DNA from: Xiphias gladius
Taxonomy: Eukaryota; Chordata; Actinopteri; Istiophoriformes; Xiphiidae
Direction: 5' to 3'
Length of the DNA stretch: 64,000 nucleotides
NCBI RefSeq assembly: GCF_016859285.1
Contig: NC_053420.1
Span: forward strand, 7,051,501-7,115,500
Shown here: piece by piece, positions 24,886 through 38,158 of the stretch
How the letters are laid out: each line of letters begins with the position of its first letter
Position numbering within the stretch: the first letter of the stretch is position 1
Notes under the pieces: generated by a model
The model's input: only the letters and a program-made list of their open reading frames with translations
What the model was told of the DNA's origin: nothing
The model's database searches: none
Position numbers and translations under genes: made by a program

Positions 24886-26894
24886 GTTTTCTAGCGCTAA
24901 AATAAACCAGACATGAAAATGTCGGAAAGCAGAGAGCACCTCCGCGAACGAAACCAAGGATAATATTTAGGAGTATATTGGAGATCAAGCGGTGTACGCT
25001 CAACAAAACCAAAATGATCTTCCATAAAAGTCTTGCCGTCAGAAGTTCAAGAGCAGTGTGGAACTTTTTTTTCTTATTTGATCAGAGGCAATTAAAAATG
25101 GCTTACAGGTATGCAATTTATTTTTTAGCCAGATAATTTACATTTTTTTTTTTTTTTTTAGAAACTAGGGATTAAAAACTCAGCCCATGGTTGAAAACTG
25201 GAGCCAGTAAAATGGCATCAGAATATGGGTCAAAAGGGGTAATCCAGTGATTTTTTGTTTTACGCTTCCGTAACGTTTGGGGACTGAGAAGACATCAGGG
25301 ATTATTTTTCTCAGATTTGACAAGGTCTGAGAACATACAGGTTTTTCCCTGAATTTCGGCTCTACATGTCCACTTAACTTATTACTGCTCGTTTCTGGTA
25401 TAACCCCCTATGCTCTAATCACCCTTTTAAAAGCGCTGATCCATAAACCAAATACAAAAATTAAAAAAAAAAAAGAAATATATCAACCTGTAAATCTATC
25501 TTTAGTCGGTAAAATCTTTGGAGCCTGCTGCAGCTCTGTATGCACATAACAATTGCAGTTTTGTATGTGGCATGATTAAGACTCTTAACTGTATTTTCAT
25601 CCTCATTATATAACCATTTGTGGTTTTATCTCAGTCGGCTCTATTTGCTCTAACTGTATTCTTTTTAATGTCATACTCTTTCATTTTTTCAGTGACCCAA
25701 TTTTTACACGGAGATCATTAAACTTTCATTTTATCTTATCTTTCTCTTCTATCTTTTAATGTTTTTTTTTTTTTCTCAATTATGATGAAGAATTTAGAGT
25801 TTTTAAAAAATGGAGCCTTGGAGGCATCGCTCTTCCTTTAGTATATCCTCTGTAAGTTTCAACACTGAAACTTAGTGTTAAGTGCCACTAAAGCGAACGG
25901 AGCAAAGGTGTGTCCCGTCTTAATTGTTAAACAAATGTGCCACGAATGTCTCTCCAGAATACTTTTTTTTTTTTTTTTCCTTGGAGCGAAATAACCTTCA
26001 GAGTTTTATTTTCTCCCCTTAAGCCATAGGTGAGGGAGGCCCAGCAGAGACTCGGCGAGAGAGGGAGGGAGAGAGAGAATAATGAACAGTGAACATGGAC
26101 CTGGTGGGTTCGATGAGTGCCGATGATGAATGACCGTGGGGAGGGTGTACAGGACCAGAGCACAGGCATAGCCATTTGTTACTCTGCTGTCACACATGTT
26201 TTTTTTTTTTTTTTTTTAATGAATCTGCACCTCCAACTCCTCTGCAGAGCAGGACTGCTCCTTAAGGCCAGCCTGACCCCAATATTTCCTGTGAAGCACT
26301 GTCTCCGAACGAGCCCACTTTAGCTCCGGCTGTGTAATGTAAATAACCTTCTCCTGCTGTTTGCTGAAGCCATCAGTCCAGCTCCTCGTTGTCGTCCTTA
26401 CCTGTGCCGAGAACACGGGCCGTCCCCGTCTCCGAGCTGGTAGCAGGTGGGGAGGTTTCACCTTGAACCGCTCCTGTGTACTAAGCTCTGTGTTACTCAA
26501 GGATGTTGTTTTTCTTGGCAGGATACATTTGGCAACACTGAAGCTCCTGAAATCATTTCCAATTCAAATTTTTCTGGCAATATACGGCAGCTCCTCTAGA
26601 TCACCCTGCCATCGCAGTGGTAGGGGAAATACCTTTTACGCTCCGCTTCTTGTCAGCTTTTGACATGGGATCCGTTTAAAATACCAGCATGATTAATTGG
26701 AAGAACGTATAGGGGAGAGAGGAGAAGTGCGAGAGGCAGACCAAGAGGAATATATTTCCTGCAGCAGTACACGGCGCCTCGGTCGGCTAGGATATCGAGG
26801 ATGAGTGTGGAGATTGAGATTAAGGCAAGCCCAGTAACGTCCTCGCACCTCTGTAAGTTAATTTTTTTTCATCTGTTGCATGTAGGAAAAAAAA

Positions 26895-26926
<32 letters not shown>

Positions 26927-27601
26927 CCTGGAAAAGACTGCCTCGTTTTGGCGGAGACCGATGCGTGAGATGATGAGATGACACATGACACCAATCAACA
27001 TGTGACCTATGCTGGCACCCAGGATGACACACACATCACTGCACTGCTCCATCTGTGCTGTCACGCTGGTTTCAACAATCTTCTGGGGGGTATTGGACCT
27101 GGGCAGTCGCTCATCGGCAGCCCCCAGCCTCCAAAAAAAATGTTTTTCTGAAAAGAATATTTACTGCGAAAAGCAACTCTACACACGTGTTAGAAGAAAA
27201 AAAAGACCAAAAAAAAGGCAATAATTCACACTCTCAGCATACTTATCATTCAAAGAGTCAAGCACAAACAGAACAACAAAAGGAAATCATTACAGCAGTC
27301 CATGGCTCTTAAATAATGCCAAAGCAATTCTTTATGATATTGTTATCATTGTCCAGTTGGAACAAGGGGGGCTTTCCGTGTCAGGCTCTGACAGCTGTGA
27401 CTCTTTGACCTCCATGTATGTAACTGTACGTTCAGTTAGTGCCTATCCAAGGGCCGCTGACAGCTCCCCGCTCTGCCGCTGAGAAAATGTTATGTAAAGT
27501 ATCTGGACAGCCGAAGAAGCCACATACCATCCTGGGCTTGTTATAGTTGAATTAAGGGACATCGGTCCCCCTGGGCAGGGAGGGACGAGGGGGACGGCTG
27601 T
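24886..27601. other. Intergenic, agtrap to rnf207, last part
   Basis: Poly-T tracts (25144-25160, 25963-25979, 26200-26218) and a CA microsatellite at 26896-26925. No gene was supported. The open frame at 26216-26500 (minus) ends near a GT donor-like site but matches no known family. The rnf207 3' UTR must extend into this stretch from 27601 downward; no clear AATAAA was found. Confidence 0.5.
26896..26925. repeat. (CA)n microsatellite
   Basis: About 15 uninterrupted CA units. Confidence 0.95.
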
Positions 27602-27752
27602 TTATGAAGGCATCTCACTGTGGCCGGACGTCTCCGTGGGGCCCCTCTGCCTGCCCGGACGATTGCTCTTGACAGAGCTCTCCCCCGATTCGAGGATCAG
27701 TGGGCGGTTGTTCTTGTCTCTGTCTTGGTCTGTCACACAGGTCTGGTTTTCA
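27602..27752 (-). CDS. rnf207: rnf207 coding exon 17 (stop codon)
   Basis: Residues 582-631, polar tail from [20 protein letters not shown] to HSEMPS, then TAA at 27602-27604. Acceptor ttttgtcgacag. The low conservation of this end makes the call rest on phase and reading frame. Confidence 0.87.
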
Positions 27753-30700
27753 CTGTCGACAAAATAAATTAGGAGCCTCACTCCAAAACCCGACACATAC
27801 TGTGTACACACATTTAACAAAAGTTACCATTTTGTCGCCAAAGATTTCCATTTATACGATTCTGCTATTACTAAATTAATTAGTCAAAAAAAACGTTCCC
27901 TCCCTAAATCATAACTCAAACCTTTTGTCTTATCACCTGTATATATTGTCCTCAATGTAAAAACAGATTGTCTCTTCATAGTAAAGTGGGTACGGACCAC
28001 CTGTCATATCTTATCTCAGATCTTTTTCTTTTTTTTTTTATCGCCTGGAGGATGATACCGTTTATCACCCTGCAGCCAGAAGAAATCTTTTGAGATTGGA
28101 GGGCATGTTACTAAAGAGTGCAATTTTTCAGTCATCATATAAAGTATAATAAAATGGAATATTTTCAATCTTGCCTAGATCACATACCAAAATAGTTTTT
28201 TTTTCCTGTTCTGTGTTGGCTCTCAAACCTCCCTTTTTCCATTTCCAGATAAATCTACCAGACATGTTGTTGAATTCTGCCTAACACATGGCTTTACATA
28301 TAGAAATACTGCGGTAGTACACGGCATATGTCAGTACCTGTCATGACTTTCCTTTGCTATTGAGCTGTCTTCATAGATTTTCAGCATTGTTTCTGTGCGG
28401 TCGTCATGGTGCTCCTTAGGCTCCTGAAACCTGGAAAATACATTATGAAAAATGATCATTTTCTTTAGTTGTCAGTGCTACTGAAAGACAAGGACGGTTT
28501 TATTCTGTATTTTTTCTAATTGTCAACAAATCCCACTAAAAGAACAAAACCGGCAATGTGTTAGTCCATCTCTCAGTACTTTCGGACCCCACCAAGCCCA
28601 CTGGTTCCTACTGAAGACTTACATCTTTAAAAGACGGGTCAACAATTTATAATTTCATTTTCAAAAAAGGTTATTTTCAGCTGAGTGTGAGTATTTGCAC
28701 CACCCCCCATGCTTCGTAAAGTGGAACTTCACATCTAAGTTTCGTTAGAGGCAAGAGGAGCTTCCACTTCTTCTCAGCAGAATGGCAACAGATGGACAAT
28801 ATGAAGGTAATACATCCTCTGAATACAACACCTGGGCTCCAGTCTCTCTTTGACCTTGGCAATGGACAAGATGTAGGGGCTGATCTGTTTGGCGATAGTG
28901 GTTAGGTAGAAGTTCTCCTGCTTCAGCTGCATCAGGTCATGGAGCTGGGCTAGAGTCAGCGAGTAAAGACGACTAAGTTAAATTAATCCAAAAAAAAATG
29001 AGGAACAAATCTGAATTTTTGTTGTCGCTGTTGAGGACAAACCTTCATAGATCTCCTGCTCATTGGTAACCCTCTGAAAAGTCTCATCCCAGATCTGCGA
29101 GGAAAACGCAGTAAGTAAGTATCACATGAACTGCATTCAGTAGACTCCTGGAATACCTTCGCATTTGCTACTTTTCTTTTCCCTCTGCATTCCTGGTGAA
29201 AAGTAGCTTGTTATGACACAGCGGGGCGTCCTGACCGAGGACGAACTTTAGAAACTTTTTTGTTAGAAGTGCCCGTTAGAGGCAGGTACATACTAAAGGT
29301 CAAAACATCAAGGTACCACCTGACGCACCTCTTCAAACATGACTCTCATAGTTTCCACAGTGGAGTACTGGGAAGTTATCTGGCTGTCAATGTGCAGCGA
29401 TCTGTCCAGGATCTCGCCCATTTTGTCTGTGTTGATGATGGAGTGGTGCTTGGTCAGATCTCGGTGCAGCTCCTGGACCTGGTCCTTCAGATTCTGAATC
29501 TCTGTCTGGAGAGTCTATTAAGACACACACACACACACACACACATCTACAGTATATAAGACATGACACTAAAGAGGTGTATCAATGTCTTTTAAACAGC
29601 ATAGATTTGATGGGTCTACAGGTGCCAGGTGAAGTGGGAAAGCCTTGTTGCCCACTGGACAGGTTCTAGCTGAGTTCCCAGAGGAATTCATGCTGCTGCC
29701 TTTTCACTGCTTCACTTGGAGGATCAGAATTGGCTCCCCACCTCCCACTGTGTTTTAACTAATGTGCATCCAAATACAAGAGATTTATAAATTAACTATG
29801 GACATAAAACTCCTATTTTAACACAAAGTACTTCCAGTCAATTTATCCCAAAAAAATATATCCCGTCTTTCCTATTGACTCTAAAGACCATTGAAAACAA
29901 CAAATAGTCTCTTTAACCGTAAGTTTGCGCTTACTAGTAGTTGGCTGTGGTTCAGGGCAATAAGCACCTCTGAATTCCTTTCACCTTTGTTCTCTGCCAG
30001 TGCAATTCATGACACACTTTCACTCAAGTTTTAAAATATTGTTCAGGATAAAAGCACAAGGTAATTGCAAGAAGTTCAACTGTGAATCTACTGCAACGTT
30101 GGTCACACACACACACACGTCAACAATCTTGTAGGTGCCTCCTTACACTGGTGTAGTGCTTCCTCTCTTCAGCCAGGAGGGCCCCAGATGCCGAGGCATT
30201 CGCTGAGAGACGGGAGCCTTGTTGCCCATGGACAGTTCTAGGGACTGAGTTTGAGGAGAGGGGGAAAAAATCATTGCTGCCTTTTTGCTTCATATTGGGG
30301 AGGTGGCTCCCCCACACTCCTGTGTTTTAACTAATGTGCATCCAAGTAATGCAAGCTTATCAAAAAAAATATATCCACGTCTTTCCTATTGACTCTAGAA
30401 GACCATTGAAAGCAACAAATTGTCTCTTTAACTGTAAAGTATTATGACTACTCTGTAGCCATGGCTGTGGTCCCTGTCTCAACTGGGAACATATAAGTTC
30501 ACCTTTGTTTGCTCTGCCAGTGCAGTCTCCAAGTTTAAAATATTGTTCCCAGGATAAAAGCACAAAGGTAATTGCAAGAAGTTAAAGTGAATCTACTAGC
30601 AAGGTGGTGCCACACACACACACACACACAACTACAGTATATAAGGCATGACACTAAAGAGGTGTATCAATGTCTTTTAAACAGCATAGATTTGATGGGT

Positions 30701-33700
30701 CTACAGGTGCCAGGTGAAGTGGGAAAGCCTTGTTGCCCACTGGACAGGTTCTAGCTGAGTTCCCAGAGGAATTCATGCTGCTGCCTTTTCACTGCTTCAC
30801 TTGGAGGAACAGAATTGGCTCCCCACCTCCCACTGTGTTTTAACTAATGTGCATCCAAATACAAGAGATTTATAAATTAACTATGGACATAAAACTCCTA
30901 TTTTAACACAAAGTACTTCCAGTCAACTTATCCCAAAAAAATATATCCCGTCTTTCCTATTGACTCTAAAGACCATTGAAAACAACAAATAGTCTCTTTA
31001 ACTGTAAGTTTGCGCTTACTAGTAGTTGGCTGTGGTTCTGTAGTAACAGGGCAATAAGCACCTCTGAATTCCTTTCACCTTTGTTCTCTGCCAGTGCAAT
31101 TCATGACACACTTTCACTCAAGTTTTAAAATATTGTTCAGGATAAAAGCACAAGGTAATTGCAAGAAGTTCAACTGTGAATCTACTGCAACGTTGGTCAC
31201 ACACACACACACACGTCGCTCACCCTGTAGGTGCTCTCATAATTGCGGCAGTGCTCGGTGAAGGGCGTCTCCCTCCCCTCAGCCAGGAGGACCTTGGTGC
31301 AGATGTTGCGGTGGGAAGTGGGCCTTCGCCCCAACACAGAGCCGAGGGGCATCTCGCTGAGAGACGGGGAGCGGCAGGACATGGAGAGAGGGGACTGGAG
31401 CCTGAGGTGAGAGGGGGGAAAAAAAAAAAAAAATCACGGCTGCCTTTTTTCCCCTCTCATTAACAACCACGCTTCTAACATTTGATGACATTTGTTGCCC
31501 TCAGCATTACATTACCTGTAGCTAAGCTCCGTCTCTTCAACCACAGGAGGGTTAAAGCCTCATAATAAATAAACTGAACCCCATTATCGACCATATTGGT
31601 CAATAACACTATTGCTGGCTTTCACCTCTACACTCAGCCCTGCTCAGGCTATGTAGAGTTTATATAAACATGTGCAGCTCTTCTCCATGCACTGTTCAAA
31701 ACAAAAAAGAACCTAGTGCAATATTCACATTGTTTCGAGTCTACTCTCTTTTTCCCAGTTACTGGCCTCCTGAGCTTCTTATTGCCGCTATCAGTGGGGA
31801 ATCGTGTGCATACTGTATGCAAAAAACACAGATCATGGATTTCTAATATTGAATGCCACTCATTACTTTTAACTTCATATGCAGGATGCAGTACACAACT
31901 ATACCCTCTTTATATAGAATCAAATCTAAATTCATTTTCTGCTTAACTTTGATTACATTTTTTGTCAACAACCCCTTCAAAGCGATTTTGTATGTAATTT
32001 CCTCAGTCAACAAAGCTTACGTGGAGATCCGCATTACCATCTGGGTGCCTCTCAGCACGGCTACGTCTACTACTTGACCCTGAGCTGCTGAGCTGCAGCT
32101 ATGTGCGTCATTCAAGCACAATTCGATGGCCGTTTCCATATCTCTGTTAAAGAGGTGAGGAAATTAAACAAACCTTCCCCTACTGCCTTAGCTGCATGGC
32201 AATTATTTCCAGATTCTCCAAGTTTCTATTTTACTATAAATCCGACTTAAAGGCAAAACTCAGCAGTGGGGGATCTGTGAATTTCCCTCTTTTTTACATT
32301 CATTTTTAAATCTACACCACAATCGAAGCAAATCAATCAGTTCTGAAAAAAAAAAAAAGAGTGGATCACAAAAAGAGAATATTCAATCCTTACCCTTTGT
32401 GTCACGTGCCTGAAGAGAATCAACACACTTGACAGAAGAGAGAGGGCTTGTGCTGTCAGTCAGAACACACATCTCCTCACCATCCCCCTCAAGAATGTGA
32501 AAGTACAGCGTGTATAGCCACCCCATTAGATAAACTCACATTTATCTGGGTTCTAGTAGAACCTGGTCCTGGTTTCACGCCTAAAATATCCGAACTGCCC
32601 TGAACCCATTCTGCAATAACCGAGGTGTGAATGCATCCCTCTCGAGTCGCACTACGAATGTTGTCCTCTGAGTATCCATGCTGTGTCCCTGCACAGCCAA
32701 TTAAAGACTTTGCCAGTACTAAAGTCGCAGCATCAGCTGCATGAAAGAACATGCCAGTACAACTTCTGTGCAACTTCTATTCTGTGAAACTATGATAAAA
32801 ATAGGATCAGCCAGCTGGCCGTCCACCAATCCCTGCCTGGTTTGCATCCTGCATTAATGGCTGATAAGTGGGGGGGGGGGAAGCTCTCAGACGGCAATTT
32901 GAAGATGTATCAGACACAACAACACACTCAGTTGTGCTGAGTAACAGGCTACACCATGTGGGTGGCATTCTGAACTGCCATATGGTGAGGAAAAGCCCAT
33001 TTCCTCCTCCATCTGTGAACCGAAATATGGAGAAGATTTTTGAAATTGTGGAGTTAAGCAACTCTTGTAGCCACTGCCTTCCATCTTATACTGTCACCAG
33101 CATAAACAGGAATTTACCAAACAGAGTGGAGAGCCAGGCCATGACCCTGCCTCTGATCCCGCACGCTACCGGTTCAGTCCATGAAACACATTTACGCGAA
33201 CCTTCATTACAACCATAAATATTTCGAGACATGCGACCGGAAACGCTACATTTATCGAAGGTTCACAGTGCAAGGTAAGGCACACGTCACGTACTCGTGA
33301 CACTCCACTGCAGACAAGAGAGGAGCCTGCAATGACTTTAAAATGATAAAATAGACATACATTTACCTGGGCTCTGGTAGGCTCCTAGTCCTGCCTTCTT
33401 GCCTAAGTGTTGATGCAACCGAAGACCTGTCTAAAACACGTATCCCTCTCTCTCTGCCATGCACATGTCATCCTCTGGACATCCAGCCTCCGTCCTCCCA
33501 CCAGTGACGCCAATTAGAGACCTTGCCTGTGCTAAAGCAGTGACATCAGCGGCCTGGAACAAAGCAGCCCGACCGCCCCCCGTGTGCCAAACTCCAGATG
33601 AATCCTGGAGAGTTCTGTGAAATTACGATAAAAATAGTGCCAGTGGGCCGGCCACCAATCCCTGCCCACTTTGCATCTTGCACTGGCAGGGGCGCTAAAC

Positions 33701-36700
33701 AAGTTGGAAAGCGGAGTTGTCAGTATGCTGGCATTAGTGGGTGGGCTTGAGGACCCGCGAACAGTTGGGAGACACTGATGTGGAAAAAAAAAAAAAACTG
33801 GTCATGGGAGGGTGTGGGTATGGAGGGACGTGAAGCGCAGAGGAATCTAAAGGAATCTATTAAATTAAAATAAACAATATGGCATTGTTTGAGGAATCCG
33901 TGATGTGCTGGTTTTCCGCAGATTGCAAGCAAATTTAATGTAACACTCAGCTTCAGTGTAAGACAAGGTGTCAAACAGGAAACATCTCTATCCAAGAACT
34001 GTGACCACGTACATACCGCACTCATCCATCCATCTCCTGAAAGTTATCCGCCCTGTTCCTGTCCAGACCACAGCAGGACCAGAGCCTTCTAAAACCGGAT
34101 CAACGGCCTCCTTCCCAGCCCCCGTGCAACAAGGTGACTTACGTAAACCTATCAGTGTACAGAGCTTACAGTCAGACAGACAGACAGGATAACTACCATA
34201 GTGGGACTCAGTGTGGCGCCTCCTTTCCTCTCACTGCAGTCATGGCTGTCTACCATCTGTACTTGCAAACCATTCGGGGATTTTGAGTTTGGATGCTTCG
34301 CAAGTGTGAAATGTTCTGCGCAGACTTTTTGCCTTCTTGGAAGAATCCAAAGGATGCCGTGGTGATATTCAGGCAGCGAGAGCACATTGTAAAATACAAC
34401 CTCAGAGGAGGGGATCAATTAGTCATTACATTCAGGATATTTGGCAGCAGCTAAATTATCTTACCTGGTTGCAACACTTGTAGATCCAGCGACAGAGGGA
34501 GGGCAGCGATGTCCTAGCAGCAGCAAGGGCTCTAGACAGCGGGCAAACTCACTTCTGTAGTCTGTGTTGATCTAATGGAAGACAGACAGAGATCAAAGAG
34601 TTTAAAAAAAAATGTGCACTTACACATTATGGTTTCCATCAAGAACTGAAAAAAAAAAGCAATAACGATGGGAAAAAGAAAAAAGGAAAAGAGAAAATAA
34701 AGAATGAAAAAAAGAAAATTACACTCAGGAAATGCCAGATTCAAGCCCATTACTGCTGGCAAAACTAAAAATGATTGGTAAAAATAGCAACCTAACAACA
34801 ATAACAATTTAAGGAATATAATAATAACAACAGACATTATCATTATCGTTTTCATTATCATCATTTAGATGAAAAAAAAAATTAGAAATAAAAGAAAAAC
34901 CACTACCATAACTTTAAAAAGACAAAGGTCAACACCAGAGGAGAAAAAACAAAACTAAATAATAATTCCAAATACTTCAGCCTTCAGTCACCGATTTCAA
35001 CCCGACCGGAGACCTACTGGAGATTTTGGAGTGACGTGTTAGACAGTGCTCTCCACCACCATCGTGAAAACAATAACCTGGGAAATATGTTTTCATAGTG
35101 AGTTCCAGAAATGTCCAGCGTCTGAGCCAAGGAGCTCTGAAGCTCGTCTGATGGCACCTTCCTAACTGACGCTTATTGCTGGTTTTTCCCATAATTCACC
35201 ACACACCTGTTTGTTTCTCCTTTGCTACTGTTTCTCACTAACGGGTGTAATCTCTGTACTAAATTAAATGCTGTAATTCTTCTCAGTTCATGGGACCTTT
35301 TCCATGTACTAAGTTTGGTGTTGTCAGCGGCACCAGCAGTAACTTGTGTGTGGAAAAACGCTGCAGCTAAGACTGCTGAGCAGTGGAAACATTGCTGGAG
35401 AAAAATAGCAATTTTGGACAGAGTCATCTTAACTCGGGGTCTGCTTGCTAGCTTTTTCCTGGAGCTTGAGTTTAAACTGACCTTGATTTTCTGAGGCGCT
35501 TTGGTCCTGAATCATTTCTGATGCAGCTTTGCTCGCTGTTTCGGATTTTTGTTCTCCTTTCAAATATATGTTGGTTAAACTTACCTTACGAGCAAAAGCA
35601 CCTGGTTTTCTGCTTGTAAGGCTAAAGCTTCGTAGTCCTTTGTGATGTTTTCACTTATTTATTGTTATAAAGTTCCCATAGTCCCATGTGCCTGTGTTTG
35701 TGTGTATGTTGTGGAATGGGTTTTATTAGGGTTTCCTTCATTTGTGCTGTATCCTTCCACATATGCTTTGCTGTTTTGTCTGCTTTTTGGATGCCTTGTT
35801 TCTTTTTAATGTATAATATTCAGTCTTCTGGCTGAATCTGACACAGCTGCATCATATCGGTGGTAACTAATGTGTGTTATTTCTGATATATAAATAAATA
35901 AAGCTCCCATTAAAGGCACTGAACTCGGCTTTTAACAAGAAAAAAAAATGGTACTGGGCTGTAGAGCCACAGACAAAAAAGTGGAGAGACTGCACTGAGA
36001 ACGAGTGAAACAGCTAATCAGTACACTTCAGCGGATTACGTTCTCATTGTAACCTTTTCCAGCTCCGCATGAAGATTGCTCCCACTCACTTTGCTGCTCT
36101 GTGCCGGTCTCAGGCGATGAGGGAGCTTGACAATCCTCTTCAGGCGCTCCATTAGTTGCTGTGTAAGCAAGAACACCTGGGTGTGATTCAGTGACCTGTT
36201 TCACCTCGCGGAGACATAATGGAGAGTCGCCATTTAGAGACCAATTCAGTCCAGCTATAATGTAGCGTCTCTCCTGTCTCTCGGCGACAGAACATCCTCA
36301 GGACAAACTCTGAGTTCTTTGTGATACACAGTAGACAGGGGGGGTTAGAATCACTGATAATGAAAAGTTAAATCCATAGCGCATAGTCAAGTATACATAG
36401 TATACAAACCCTCAAACTTTATTTATTTTCATTCATGTTTCTTTACAATATTCTGTCTAATTGATCGCTTTCATTCTCAGACTTTTTGTCTATGTTTTAC
36501 GTATTAATTTCCCCCCTTCCCCACCCACACCTCATTTCTTATCTGCTCATGTCTTGTGTTGCAGTGCCGTACCTCTATATTAATATTTAAAAAAATAGTC
36601 ATGACATTGCAGTAACAATAAACATTGTTCTTTGTTTATGCTCCTCCAACCGTTGCTGTACTCACGTATCCCATGTCCAAAAACTCAAACTTGTTGGCGG

Positions 36701-38091
36701 AGCTGAGGAAGGCCGAACAGGTGACGAGGTGGACCTAAAAACATCAAAACAAGCTGCATGGAATATGAGACAGTGAAGGAGGGAAACTGATATTGAACGG
36801 TATTGAATTCATCCCACAACTAACTGCACACTAGCTAGTTTGGCAAAGTGTAGACGTGTAGGCAGTGGTGGAAAGTAACTAAATACATTTACTCTGTTAC
36901 AGTTTTGAGAAACTTGAGCACCGTCTTATGAAATGTTATATTTCTCCTCCACCACATTTCAGAGAGAAATATTTTACTTTTCACTCCACTACATTTCTGA
37001 CCGATGGAGTGACTAGCTACTTTTCAGATTAAGATTTTGCTTTTAAAAAACATATGCTAAGCTTATAAAATACAATGCACTGGTAATAGCATTGGTTAAA
37101 ACAGTGGTTCAAAAGATTTTTGGGGTTTTGACCCCTTACAAAAAAAAAAAAAAGCATCTAGTTGGAGCTCCTTGTCATGGTTCAGGTGTCTATAAATTAC
37201 GAGCAGTTCCAGCAGATTATACAATATTTCACAAAAGAGTAAAGACTAAAGAGAAGCCAAAAATGCGTATAGCACAACTTAGTTTTTTCTTCTTTCCTTC
37301 CCCATTAATCATCTCCCAACACCTCAGATCTAATTTGTGACTCTTTCGAGGGGCCTGACCCCCTAGGTTGGGAACCACAAGACTAAATTACCTATTTGTA
37401 TATAGAGCAGTTAAAACTAGCAACAACTGTAAAATGCTGCTTACAAATTGATGCATCAGTATTGACAATCTAATAATGTTATATATAATAATAATTTATC
37501 AGTCACAGGGGACATTTTACAGCATAACAAGTACTTTTCTTCTTGATACTTTAAGAAGATTTTGCTTATAATACTTCTGTACTTTTAATGAAGTGGGATT
37601 ATTAAAGGAGGGCTTTTACTTGTAATGGAGTGTTTTATAATTCTGTTTATGTCCTTCAAGGTATTATGTTGATTTGTTACCAGAAACGTCAACAGCAGTG
37701 GTTTTGTCTGATTATTATTATATAAGGTCTTTATTTTACTCTACCTGGAGGGTTGGTAATAGGGCAGTAAGGTGTGAGAGTTGTTCCTTTAGTGCTTTCT
37801 CCTTCTCCTCGTGTTGACTGCAAACACATACACAAACACATGACCATGTAACGCTAAACCTTGACATCGATGCCTGTTGAAATACACAGAGGATTCAGCT
37901 CCGAAGGCGCAACCACAAACAACATACTCCATATTTCCAGAAGCTAATCTATCTGTCTGCTCTACCGTAACAAACACATAGGCACAGACACAGGGCCGGA
38001 CACACAAAGCCAGACATAAATAGCCTTTAAAACCCTTCCGGGAACCCAACCACTGGATGGCTTCCAGGCAATGGAGAGAGAGAGGGAGAGG

Positions 38092-38158
<67 letters not shown>

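Larger units (their letters stand above)
31402..34464 (-). other. rnf207 intron 11, 3.1 kb
   Basis: Intron between coding exons 11 and 12. Contains a diverged pair of noncoding modules (32535-32875 and 33357-33705), poly-A tracts at 31420-31434 and 32346-32359, and no supported exon. Confidence 0.7.

Noticed and set aside
24557..25012. 151-codon minus-strand open frame
   Set aside because: It spans a degenerate SINE; its peptide follows the repeat and has no domain.
26216..26500. 94-codon minus-strand open frame with an internal GT donor-like site
   Set aside because: No family resemblance, no matching acceptor or partner exon, and poly-T at one end.
29387..29569. Open frame encoding repeated Cys-Val
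   Set aside because: Translation of a CA microsatellite next to rnf207 exon 13 in the wrong frame.
30104..31214. Regularly spaced CA runs that might suggest a CRISPR-like or satellite array
   Set aside because: Only a few copies of a long unit, eukaryotic intron context, and best explained by the duplicated segment.
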